DNA from: Flavobacterium hydrophilum
Lineage (GTDB): Bacteria > Bacteroidota > Bacteroidia > Flavobacteriales > Flavobacteriaceae
Length of the DNA stretch: 64,000 nt
Direction of reading: 5' to 3'
Assembly: GCF_003202405.1 (NCBI RefSeq)
Contig: NZ_QJHL01000002.1
Coordinates: 124,001 to 188,000 of the forward strand
Numbering within the stretch: the stretch's first letter is position 1; every line of letters starts with the position of its first letter. Under the pieces are notes generated by a model. The model saw only the letters and a program-made list of their open reading frames with translations. It was not told the DNA's origin and did not search any database. Made by a program: the position numbers and the translations under genes. Positions 53,690-62,417 of this stretch are shown here, in pieces.

Positions 53690-54832
53690 ATGAAAGTATT
53701 TGATGTGGCCATCATTGGAAGTGGTCCGGCCGGAGCTTCTGCCGCTTTTGAATTATCGAAAAGCGGAATTACGACGGTCATAATTGAAAAAGAAATTCTG
53801 CCAAGATATAAAACGTGTGGTGGTGGTTTGGTTCACAGAGGAAGAAAAAATATTCCTTTTGATGTATCATCCGTCGTTGAAAAAGAATTCTATGAAGTGG
53901 ATACTTATTTTTCAAACACAACCATCAAGCTTACGACAAAAAGAGATAAACCCATAATTACTATGATTATGCGTGATGCTTTTGATAATCTGATTGTAGA
54001 AAAAGCAAAAGAAAATGGTGTTACCCTTTTGCAGAACCATAAAGTTACCAATATTACTTTCGGAGAAATTCAAACGATCCATACTTCTGAGGGAGATGTA
54101 CAGGCAAAATTTATTATTGCCGGAGATGGCGCATTAAGTCCGATAGCTAAAATGGCAGGATGGGAAGAAACCCGAACTGTTATTCCGGCTTTAGAATACG
54201 AGATAGAAGTTCCTTTGGCTGATTTTGAAAGATTATCAAAAAACGTCCGTTTTGATGTAGATGCCATTCCAAATGGTTATGGCTGGTGTTTTCCTAAAAA
54301 AAATCATTTATCTGTAGGAGTTTGTATTTTAACTAAAGCGAACCAGAAGCTTGATTTGAAAAAATATTACACAGCCTATTTAAAAACGTTAGGAATTACA
54401 GAAATTGTAAACGAAGACGCTCACGGATTTGTAATTCCGGTTTCTCCAAGAACAGATACTTTTGTTCGAAAAAATGTTTTTTTAATTGGAGATTCAGCAG
54501 GATTTGCCGACCCTGTTCTTGCCGAAGGTATTTCAAACGCCATATTAAGCGGTGTCCTGGCAGCGGAGTCTATTATAGAAGGTAAACTTGATCCCGCAAG
54601 ATCTTCAGAATTGTATCATGAAAAATTAGAAAACGGCATTTTACCCGAGATAAAATCCGGGGTTACTTTAGCCAAAATTTTCTACAGCAAAAGAGTGTTG
54701 CGTAATTTTGTTGCCAAAAACTACGGTCCTGTTTTATCCAATGCGATGACAGATATTTTTATGGGAACCAGAACTTATCCTAAAGATTACAAAAAGACGA
54801 TACGCGAAAAAATTAAAGGGGCTATTTTTTAA
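53690..54832 (+). CDS. Geranylgeranyl reductase family flavoprotein
   Basis: A 380-residue FAD protein with IIGSGPAGASAAFELSKSG at the N-terminus, PRYKTCGGGLVHRG (typical of this family) and LIGDSAGFADPVLAEGISNA near residue 270. Members reduce isoprenoid double bonds or oxidise lipids. Pathway context is lacking: neighbours are the GntR regulator and transketolase. It is followed by a terminator. Confidence 0.85.
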   Translation: MKVFDVAIIGSGPAGASAAFELSKSGITTVIIEKEILPRYKTCGGGLVHRGRKNIPFDVSSVVEKEFYEVDTYFSNTTIKLTTKRDKPIITMIMRDAFDNLIVEKAKENGVTLLQNHKVTNITFGEIQTIHTSEGDVQAKFIIAGDGALSPIAKMAGWEETRTVIPALEYEIEVPLADFERLSKNVRFDVDAIPNGYGWCFPKKNHLSVGVCILTKANQKLDLKKYYTAYLKTLGITEIVNEDAHGFVIPVSPRTDTFVRKNVFLIGDSAGFADPVLAEGISNAILSGVLAAESIIEGKLDPARSSELYHEKLENGILPEIKSGVTLAKIFYSKRVLRNFVAKNYGPVLSNAMTDIFMGTRTYPKDYKKTIREKIKGAIF

Positions 54833-54853
54833 TTTAAAATAGTTGATTTGTAT

Positions 54854-54895
54854 AAAAAGGGTCCAATTCTATAAGGTTAGAATTGGACCTTTTTT
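54854..54895 (+). terminator. Intrinsic terminator
   Basis: GTCCAATTCT (54861-54870) and AGAATTGGAC (54879-54888) form the stem core, flanked by A and T runs, 21 bases after the reductase stop. The following bases to 55094 hold no gene and only AT-rich sequence. Confidence 0.85.
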
Positions 54896-55094
54896 AGTTA
54901 AGATAGATTCTTAAAAACATTATATGGTGGTTTTTTTCAACATTTTTCAGAAAAATATAAAATTTAAATTTAATCCGTTTCCCTTGTGTTGTTGCTTAAA
55001 TGACATCTTATTTTGTGTCTGTTTGATAAATCATTAAAGATTTAGTAAAAAAAATATATAAAATATTTTTTGTTTTTGTGAAATTATTTTACAT

Positions 55095-55123
55095 ACATTT
55101 GTAAATGTAAATTTTACACTTAT
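55095..55123. promoter_or_regulatory. Operator-like palindromes upstream of tkt
   Basis: ACATTT-gt-AAATGT (55095-55108) overlaps TGTAAA-t-TTTACA (55106-55118), and the stretch 55103-55123 is the best example of the 21-bp motif shared with the susC, regulator and symporter promoters. It lies 116 bases upstream of the tkt start. Confidence 0.65.
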
Positions 55124-55238
55124 TATTTGATTTGTTTCTGCCTAATCATTTTTGAAATTATTTTGATTTCAAATCCGGTATTTACAAGTCGAAAAATCTA
55201 TTGAAAAAAACCACAAAAACTTTACAAAATAACCAAGA

Positions 55239-57281
55239 ATGAACAACAAAATAGACCAGTTATCGGCAGATAATATACGTGCTTTAGCGATCTCAATGGT
55301 AGAAAAAGCAAATTCAGGCCATCCCGGAGGAGCTATGGGAGGTGCAGATTTTCTTCACATTTTATATACCGAATATTTAAAATACGATCCAACCGATATG
55401 CAATGGATTTTCAGGGATCGTTTTTTTATGGATGCAGGGCATCTTTCGGCTTTGATGTATGCACAATATCATTTGCTGGGGAATTATGAAAAAACCGATT
55501 TAGAGAATTTCAGACAATGGGGTTCTGTTACGCCGGGACATCCTGAAATTGATGTAAAACGTGGTATCGAAAACACCTCAGGGCCATTAGGGCAAGGACA
55601 TGTAATGGGTATTGGGGCAGCCATTGCAGCCAAATTTTTATCAGCACGATTTGATAATTTATTTGATCATAAAATTTACGGATTTATAACCGATGGAGGT
55701 GTTCAGGAAGAAATTTCGCAGGGAGCCGGTCGTATAGCAGGACATTTGGGACTGAACAATTTTATTATGTTCTATGATTCTAATGATGTACAGCTTTCGT
55801 CAATGACAGATGAGGTTACCACAGAAGATACAGCCCTAAAATACGAATCATGGGGATGGAAAGTAACGACCATTGACGGTCACGACCACGAACAAATTCG
55901 TAAAGCATTAACCGAAGCCAATAATGAAACAGAAAAACCAACTCTGATTATAGGAAGAACCATTATGGGGAAAGGTTGTGTGACAGCAGACGGATCAATG
56001 TATGAAGGACAATGCGAACTGCACGGAAAACCTATTGGCGCAACCAAAGCTGATTTTAATAAAACACTGCAAAACTTAGGTGCAAATACTGAAGATTCAT
56101 TTGCAGTTTATGAAGAAGTTGCAGCACATTACGGAGCAATTTTAAACAAAAAGACAGCAGAATCAGCCGATAGAAAATCAAAAATTGCAGCCTGGGAAAA
56201 TCAAAATCCTGCATTGGCTCAAAAAATCCAGCAGTTTTTCTCAGGAGATTTGCCTGAATTGGATTTTGGCAGTATTGCACAAAAAACGAATGCTGCAACA
56301 CGTGATGCTTCTGCAGCAGTTTTAGGCTATTTAGCAGAAAACGTTGAAAATATGATTGTGTCTTCTGCAGATTTATCTAATAGTGACAAGACAGATGGTT
56401 TCTTAAAAAAATCATCGGTTTTGAAGAAAAATAATTTTAACGGAGGCTTTTTACAGGCGGGTGTTGCGGAATTAACGATGGCTGCAATTGCCAACGGAAT
56501 CGCACTTCACGGAGGAGTAATTCCGGTTGTAGCTACTTTTTTTGTGTTTTCAGATTATATGAAACCGGCCATTCGTCTGGCAGCGATTCAGGAATTACCG
56601 GTAAAATACGTCTGGACGCACGATTCTTTCCGCGTAGGCGAAGATGGACCCACACACCAGCCAATTGAGCAGGAAGCACAAATTCGATTATTGGAAAAAA
56701 TTAAAAACCACTCTGGAGAACAAAGTTTACTGGCTTTACGTCCGGCAGACGCTGTTGAAACTTCTGTAGCCTGGCAAATGGCGCTTGAAAACAAAAAAAC
56801 ACCAACTGGTTTAATTCTTTCCAGACAAGATATTAAAGATCTTCCAGTCAATGGAAATTCAAGATTTGAAGAGGCAGGTCAGGCAAAAAAAGGAGGATAT
56901 CTGGTAAAATCGGTTCAAAATCCTGATATCACTTTAATTGCCAACGGATCAGAAGTAGCAACATTGATCGATGCTGCAAGCGAACTTGAAAACACATTTA
57001 ATATAAAAATAAATGTAGCATCGATAATTTCAGAGGGACTTTTCAGGTCACAGCCAAAAGAATATCAGGAAAGCGTTATCCCAACAAACGGATTGGTTTT
57101 CGGACTTACAGCAGGTCTTCCGGTTAATCTGGAAAATTTGGTTGGAAATAACGGAAGAGTATTTGGTCTGGATCATTTTGGGTATTCCGCTCCGGCTTCA
57201 GTTCTAGATCAGAAATTCGGATTTACCAGTAAAAACGCCGCTGAGGAAATCAGCAAATATTTAAAACAAAACAATTTTTAA
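55239..57281 (+). CDS. tkt: Transketolase
   Basis: A 680-residue single-chain transketolase with ANSGHPGGAMGGADF at the N-terminus, TDGGVQEEISQGAGRIAGHL (thiamine diphosphate site) and WTHDSFRVGEDGPTHQPIEQ (catalytic loop). It interconverts pentose and triose/hexose phosphates. With the transaldolase-family gene 22 bases downstream it provides the non-oxidative pentose pathway. Association with a Nudix-type regulator suggests pentose-induced expression. Confidence 0.94.
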   Translation: MNNKIDQLSADNIRALAISMVEKANSGHPGGAMGGADFLHILYTEYLKYDPTDMQWIFRDRFFMDAGHLSALMYAQYHLLGNYEKTDLENFRQWGSVTPGHPEIDVKRGIENTSGPLGQGHVMGIGAAIAAKFLSARFDNLFDHKIYGFITDGGVQEEISQGAGRIAGHLGLNNFIMFYDSNDVQLSSMTDEVTTEDTALKYESWGWKVTTIDGHDHEQIRKALTEANNETEKPTLIIGRTIMGKGCVTADGSMYEGQCELHGKPIGATKADFNKTLQNLGANTEDSFAVYEEVAAHYGAILNKKTAESADRKSKIAAWENQNPALAQKIQQFFSGDLPELDFGSIAQKTNAATRDASAAVLGYLAENVENMIVSSADLSNSDKTDGFLKKSSVLKKNNFNGGFLQAGVAELTMAAIANGIALHGGVIPVVATFFVFSDYMKPAIRLAAIQELPVKYVWTHDSFRVGEDGPTHQPIEQEAQIRLLEKIKNHSGEQSLLALRPADAVETSVAWQMALENKKTPTGLILSRQDIKDLPVNGNSRFEEAGQAKKGGYLVKSVQNPDITLIANGSEVATLIDAASELENTFNIKINVASIISEGLFRSQPKEYQESVIPTNGLVFGLTAGLPVNLENLVGNNGRVFGLDHFGYSAPASVLDQKFGFTSKNAAEEISKYLKQNNF

Positions 57282-57303
57282 TTCATCAAAATAAAAAGAA
57301 GAC

Positions 57304-57960
57304 ATGAAATTTTTTATAGATACAGCAAACCTAAAAGATATTAAAGAAGCCAATGACCTTGGGGTTTTAGATGGTGTTACCACAAATCCGTCATTAATGG
57401 CAAAAGAAGGAATTACCGGAGCACAGAATATTCTTGATCATTACATAAAAATCTGCGAACTGGTTGACGGAGATGTAAGTGCCGAAGTAATTTCAACAGA
57501 TTTTGAGGGAATGATCGCTGAGGGAGAAAAACTTGCAGCCCTTCACCCGCAAATCGTGGTAAAAATCCCGATGATAAAAGACGGAGTAAAAGCCATTAAA
57601 TATTTTTCGAATAAAGGAATCAGAACCAATTGTACTTTGGTGTTTTCATCAGGACAGGCATTGCTGGCGGCAAAGGCCGGGGCGACGTATGTTTCTCCGT
57701 TCATAGGAAGACTGGATGATGTGTCAACAGACGGAATGAATTTAATTGAAGAAATCAGACTGATTTATGACAATTTTGGTTTTGAAACTCAGATATTGGC
57801 GGCTTCTGTTCGAAATGTAATGCACATTATTAATTGTGCAAAAATTGGTTCAGATGTTATTACAGGCCCATTGAGTGCAATCGAAGGTTTACTGAAGCAT
57901 CCTTTGACAGATATTGGTCTGGCTACTTTCCTGGCAGATTACCAAAAAGGAAATAGTTAA
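57304..57960 (+). CDS. fsa: Transaldolase / fructose-6-phosphate aldolase family protein
   Basis: A 218-residue TalC/FSA-type TIM barrel: [27 protein letters not shown], the Schiff-base lysine in VVKIPM and SPFIGRLDD. This short form acts as transaldolase in many Bacteroidetes and as aldolase in E. coli; the sequence alone does not decide. It is co-transcribed with tkt. Confidence 0.9.
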   Translation: MKFFIDTANLKDIKEANDLGVLDGVTTNPSLMAKEGITGAQNILDHYIKICELVDGDVSAEVISTDFEGMIAEGEKLAALHPQIVVKIPMIKDGVKAIKYFSNKGIRTNCTLVFSSGQALLAAKAGATYVSPFIGRLDDVSTDGMNLIEEIRLIYDNFGFETQILAASVRNVMHIINCAKIGSDVITGPLSAIEGLLKHPLTDIGLATFLADYQKGNS

Positions 57961-58011
57961 ATACAATATAATAATTAGTTTAGTTTTTTAATAGTAGTTT
58001 TATTTAATGCA

Positions 58012-58044
58012 AAAACCCTGAAAATTTGTGGCTTTCAGGGTTTT
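58012..58044 (+). terminator. Intrinsic terminator after the tkt-fsa operon
   Basis: AAAACCCTGAAA (58012-58023) and TTTCAGGGTTTT (58033-58044) form a 12-bp stem with a nine-base loop. It lies between convergent genes and could serve both. Confidence 0.8.
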
Positions 58045-58096
58045 GCTTTTTATAGGGTCACAAAATAAAACGTGATTTTTCTAATTGTAGTTGGAT

Positions 58097-58786
58097 TTAT
58101 AAATTCAGTACGAAATCGTTAAGTAATTTTTCCTCATATTTTTCTTTATTGAACGTATATAAGTAGGATCCTTTTCTGGAAGACTGCATGTCTTTTTCAT
58201 CCAGTTTATTTAAAATTTCCAAAGAATTGATCTTACTGATAAAGTTACGTTTGTCCAGTTCCTTACTTAAAATTGCTTCATACAATTCTAACAATTGGCG
58301 CATGGTGAATTTTTCAGGAAGTAATTCAAATCCAATTGGTTTTATCGAAGTTCTGTAGCGCAATCTTCTAATGGCATGCTGAACCATTTCGTTGTGGTCA
58401 AAAATAAGATTTGGTGCATCCGCTATGCTAAACCATTCTGCATGATAGTTTTTGATCAGTTCTTCATTATGGTTTTCAATATTAATTAAGGCATAATACG
58501 AAACAGAAATAGTTCGGTCGACAGGGTCACGATCTATTTCACTGTATGCATGCAGCTGCTCCATATAGATATCGTGTAACCCGGTGTAGGTATTCAAAAT
58601 TCGGATGGCAGCATCGTCTAATATTTCATCACGTTTTAAAAAGCCACCCATTAATGACCATTTTCCTCTCTCAGGTTCAAAGTCCCTTTTAATCAAAAGT
58701 ATTTTTAGCCCCTGATGGTCAAATCCAAAAATGATACAATCTACTGCTAATAAAACCTTATCCGCAGAGCTATAACTGTTTAGCAT
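58097..58786 (-). CDS. Nudix-fold transcriptional regulator (NrtR/AraR type), catalytically dead
   Basis: A 229-residue protein: Nudix domain (residues 8-150) and a winged-helix-like C-terminal region (about 150-225, MRQLLELYEAILSKELDKRN). The Nudix box retains Gly48, Glu54, Arg62 and Gly69 but the catalytic glutamates are Ile63, Thr66 and Tyr67, so hydrolysis is not expected. NrtR-family regulators of this kind include AraR, the L-arabinose regulator of Bacteroides. It lies between tkt-fsa and susC-susD and has the shared motif in its own promoter, so autoregulation is likely. Confidence 0.87.
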   Translation of the reverse strand: MLNSYSSADKVLLAVDCIIFGFDHQGLKILLIKRDFEPERGKWSLMGGFLKRDEILDDAAIRILNTYTGLHDIYMEQLHAYSEIDRDPVDRTISVSYYALINIENHNEELIKNYHAEWFSIADAPNLIFDHNEMVQHAIRRLRYRTSIKPIGFELLPEKFTMRQLLELYEAILSKELDKRNFISKINSLEILNKLDEKDMQSSRKGSYLYTFNKEKYEEKLLNDFVLNL

Positions 58787-58841
58787 ATTTTATATTTTAT
58801 TGGTAAATATATAAACTTCCTAATAGGTTTCATAATTTTAT

Positions 58842-58862
58842 TAATGTTGATTTTACACTTAC
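58842..58862. promoter_or_regulatory. Shared motif upstream of the Nudix-type regulator
   Basis: AATGTTGATTTTACACTTA matches the tkt site in the right half completely and in AATGT on the left. It lies 56 bases upstream of the regulator's ATG, consistent with autoregulation. The 542-base gap to susC holds three more such sites and no gene. Confidence 0.6.
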
Positions 58863-59111
58863 TAAAATAGTAGAGAAATCTATGTTTCAATTCTGTTTAA
58901 AAACGTGTAAAAGTACAATTAAATCTTTTTTATACTAAAATGAGGTTATTTTATTCTTGAAAAAATAGATTTTAAGTAAAAATTAACTTTTTTAGTTGCG
59001 TATTTTATTACAGGAATGCTCTCTCTTCCTCTTTTTTCAGACAAAAAACCGATTCTTTATAACTTTTTCTTAACAACTGTTTTTTTGATTAAAAAGTTGG
59101 TTTTTAATCAA

Positions 59112-59132
59112 AAGTGTAGTTTTTACACAAAT
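59112..59132. promoter_or_regulatory. Shared motif, intergenic copy 2
   Basis: AAGTGTAGTTTTTACACAAA is an inverted repeat (GTGTA/TACAC) matching the motif in about 16 of 21 positions, 200 bases upstream of susC. Confidence 0.5.
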
Positions 59133-59176
59133 AAAATCATTAAAACACCTTTTTTTTGAAAAAAACACCAAATTTT

Positions 59177-59197
59177 AAATGTGTATTTAACACTTAA
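59177..59197. promoter_or_regulatory. Shared motif, intergenic copy 3
   Basis: AAATGTGTATTTAACACTTA matches the motif in about 17 of 21 positions and contains the ACACTTA half site. Confidence 0.5.
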
Positions 59198-59275
59198 ATT
59201 ACGATATATATTTTTTTTATTCATTTTTTTTATGAGATTAATTTGTTTTTGCGCTTTTTTTTTACTTAAATTTAC

Positions 59276-59296
59276 AAATGTAAAATTAACACTTAT
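59276..59296. promoter_or_regulatory. Shared motif directly upstream of susC
   Basis: AAATGTAAA-a-TT-a-ACACTTAT differs from the tkt site at only two of 21 positions. The overlapping palindrome TTTACA-aa-TGTAAA (59271-59284) adds a second half site. It lies 33 bases upstream of the susC ATG. Confidence 0.7.
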
Positions 59297-59328
59297 AATA
59301 ATACACTAACTAACTTAAAAAAACCAGT

Positions 59329-62300
59329 ATGATAACAAACCAAAAATTATTTCTTTATTGGAATTTCGTGTTACCAAAAAAAGAATGGCTTATAGCATTA
59401 TTTATGCTAGTGTTTTCTGTTAATCTTATGTCGGCTCAGGGCAAAGAGATTAGCGGAATTGTTACTTCGACACAGGACAAGTTGCCTTTGCCGGGAGTAA
59501 ATGTTACGATAAAAGGAACCAAAACCGGAACCACAACCGGATTTGACGGACAGTATTCGATTAAAGCATCACCAAATGATGTATTAGTTTTTTCATTTAT
59601 AGGATATCAAAATAAAGAAGTACCAGTAGGAAATCAATCAAAGGTTGATATTGCTTTAGGAGAAGACAGCAATAAATTGAATGAAGTGGTTGTAATTGGA
59701 TATGGAACACAAAAGAAAGGGGATCTTACCGGTTCTATAAGTGTTGTAAACATGGAAGATGCTAAAAAAACAATTACTTATGATCCTGCAAAAATGTTAC
59801 AAGGTCAGGTAGCCGGGGTAACAGTTCAGTCATCTGGTGAGCCGGGAGGTTTTGTTAATATTAAGATCAGAGGAATCAATTCATTTACAAATAACAATCC
59901 TCTTTTTGTAATTGATGGAATGATCGTTGATTCTCCTTATGATTTTGCTCCTGGAGATATTGAGTCTATGCAGGTTTTAAAAGATGCATCTTCGGCAGCT
60001 ATTTATGGAGTTCGTGGAGCTAACGGAGTTATCATTATTACAACTAAAAAAGGAAAATTAGGAAAGCTTGATATTAAATACAAATCACTTGTCGGGTTTC
60101 AAAATGTAGCCAAAGAATGGTCATTAACAGACAGAGTGGGTTATCAGACAATCACTAATGAAGCAGAAAGAAATAGGGATATTAGACAGGGAGTTCCAAT
60201 CAATATTGCTCCGGGTAATAACCCGACAAGTCCTTATTACATAAATAATGTGGATACCAACTGGCAGGACGAAGCCTTTCAAACAGGTCTAATTCAAAAC
60301 CATTCCTTAACTTTTAATGGTGGAGCTGAAAGCTTAGGATACAATATGAATGTGGATTATTTTCAAAATACCAGTTATTTAAATTCACCACAGGATTATG
60401 AAAGATTATCTATGAACCTGAATTTATATGGTAAAAAAGGAAAATTTAAATACGGTTCTAAATTAGGGTACACTCAGTCTGATAAAGAAAATTTTAATAG
60501 CTGGTCAGGAGCTTCAGCAATTGCAGATTTATTAGGAGCTATTCCAACAATGCCGGTTTATGATGCTAACAGGCTTGGAGGTTATGGAGGTACAGATGTT
60601 TTAACTCAAAAAGCAATTTCGATGAACGTAATTGGATTTAATAATTTAATTACCAATAACGGAAAAAGAAACCGTTTTATAGGAGATATATGGGGAGAAT
60701 TGGAAATTGTTAAAGGCTTAAAATATAAACTGGATGCGAGTTTTGATCGTGTAGACTGGCAAAATAGAAAATATGTTCCGGAAAGTGATTTAGGATGGTA
60801 TTATACAACTAAGGCAGATAAGGCAACACTAGATGTTTCTACAGGTCATGAATCAAGAACTTTTTTGAATAATTTATTGACTTACGAAATTGCGATTGGA
60901 AAGCACAAAATTGATGCTTTAGCAGGTTGGATTCAGGAAAGAACAGATCATTATAATCATTTTTCGCAAGGAGTAGGATATAAGTATGGAAGTATTAGTC
61001 AGTTAGAATATGCTACAGTAGGTGTAAGTACAAAAGAGTATAATAGAACAATTACAGGTATTTCTTATTTAAGCCGATTGAATTATTCTTTTGATGATCG
61101 CTATTTTGTTACCGGAAACTTTAGACAAGATAAAACATCTCTTTTTGCCGCGGAAAATAATACTGGAAATTTTTACTCATTTTCAGGTGCTTGGAAAATT
61201 AGCAGTGAAAAATTTATAAAATTACCAGAATGGTTTAATACAATAAAATTACGAGGTGGTTATGGGGAGTTAGGAAATAACACAATAGCGCCATACGCTT
61301 ACACCACAACAATTAATAAATTTGCCGGATATGATTTTAATAATGAATTAGCTCCGGGAACAACTGTAGTAAGTGCAGTAGACCCAAATGTAAGCTGGGA
61401 AAACACAAGTACAACCAATGTTGCTCTTGAATTAGGATTTTTTAACAATGATCTGCAATTTACAGGAGAATATTATGAAAAGAAATCTACTGGTTTATTA
61501 ATTGGAGTACCATTACCTTATTCTACCGGAGCATTTCCAGCGAGTGTTGTGACCAATGCCGGAGCGGTAAAAAATACTGGTTTAGAATTTACAACTACGT
61601 ATAACAATCGTCATCATGAATTTAAATACAATATCTCGGCCAATTTAGGAACTTTGAAAAATGAAGTTACCCAGATAGGAATTAACGGAAATCCAATCTA
61701 TGGTGCCGCTTCTAAAACAGAAGTGGGCAGGTCAATAGGTGAAATTTTTGCATGGGAAACAAACGGTATTTTTCAGGATGCAGCTGATTTAGCATCTTCA
61801 CCAACACAGAGTAACGCAGGAATTGGTGATCAGAAATTTAAAGATGTGAATGGTGATGGTGCCATTACAGATGCTGACAGAACGTATCAGGGAGTTACAA
61901 TTCCAAAATACAGTTATGGTTTCAATTTCAGTGCTGAATATAAAAACTTTGATTTTTCAATGTTTTGGCAAGGTGCAGGGGGACATAAAGTTTTCAACGC
62001 AATGTACCGCAATTTAATGATTGGAGATTTTGGTAATCATCATACAGACATGTTAAATTACTGGAGCCCTACCAACACAGATACAAACGTACCGCGTCCG
62101 ATAATCGGAGATCCTAATGGGAATGCAAGGGATTCCAATAGATTTATAGAAGATGGTGATTACTTAAAATTACAAACGATGCAAATTGGATATACTATTC
62201 CATTAAAAGAAAATAAATTTATTCAAAAAGCTAATGTATATGTGAATGGTCAGAATTTGTTAATTCTTAGCAAATATAAAGGTTATGACCCTGATTTCAA

Positions 62301-62391
62301 CAGTAACGATGGATTAATATCAAGAGGATATGATGCTGGATCTTTCCCAAATCCAAGAACTATCTCTTTAGGGGTAGAAATACAGTTTTAA
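59329..62391 (+). CDS. SusC-like TonB-dependent outer-membrane transporter
   Basis: A 1020-residue protein: signal segment (ending near LMSAQGKE), carboxypeptidase-regulatory-like domain (about 40-115, PLPGVNVTIKGTKTGTTTGF), the TonB plug (NEVVVIGYGTQKKGDLTGS, about 120-240) and a beta-barrel ending in SLGVEIQF. It takes up glycans with the SusD partner encoded 26 bases downstream. The linked regulator and tkt suggest pentose-containing oligosaccharides such as arabinan or xylan. No glycoside hydrolase is seen in the window. Confidence 0.93.
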   Translation: MITNQKLFLYWNFVLPKKEWLIALFMLVFSVNLMSAQGKEISGIVTSTQDKLPLPGVNVTIKGTKTGTTTGFDGQYSIKASPNDVLVFSFIGYQNKEVPVGNQSKVDIALGEDSNKLNEVVVIGYGTQKKGDLTGSISVVNMEDAKKTITYDPAKMLQGQVAGVTVQSSGEPGGFVNIKIRGINSFTNNNPLFVIDGMIVDSPYDFAPGDIESMQVLKDASSAAIYGVRGANGVIIITTKKGKLGKLDIKYKSLVGFQNVAKEWSLTDRVGYQTITNEAERNRDIRQGVPINIAPGNNPTSPYYINNVDTNWQDEAFQTGLIQNHSLTFNGGAESLGYNMNVDYFQNTSYLNSPQDYERLSMNLNLYGKKGKFKYGSKLGYTQSDKENFNSWSGASAIADLLGAIPTMPVYDANRLGGYGGTDVLTQKAISMNVIGFNNLITNNGKRNRFIGDIWGELEIVKGLKYKLDASFDRVDWQNRKYVPESDLGWYYTTKADKATLDVSTGHESRTFLNNLLTYEIAIGKHKIDALAGWIQERTDHYNHFSQGVGYKYGSISQLEYATVGVSTKEYNRTITGISYLSRLNYSFDDRYFVTGNFRQDKTSLFAAENNTGNFYSFSGAWKISSEKFIKLPEWFNTIKLRGGYGELGNNTIAPYAYTTTINKFAGYDFNNELAPGTTVVSAVDPNVSWENTSTTNVALELGFFNNDLQFTGEYYEKKSTGLLIGVPLPYSTGAFPASVVTNAGAVKNTGLEFTTTYNNRHHEFKYNISANLGTLKNEVTQIGINGNPIYGAASKTEVGRSIGEIFAWETNGIFQDAADLASSPTQSNAGIGDQKFKDVNGDGAITDADRTYQGVTIPKYSYGFNFSAEYKNFDFSMFWQGAGGHKVFNAMYRNLMIGDFGNHHTDMLNYWSPTNTDTNVPRPIIGDPNGNARDSNRFIEDGDYLKLQTMQIGYTIPLKENKFIQKANVYVNGQNLLILSKYKGYDPDFNSNDGLISRGYDAGSFPNPRTISLGVEIQF

Positions 62392-62417
62392 GCTAAAACA
62401 TTTAAAAAAGAATCAAA

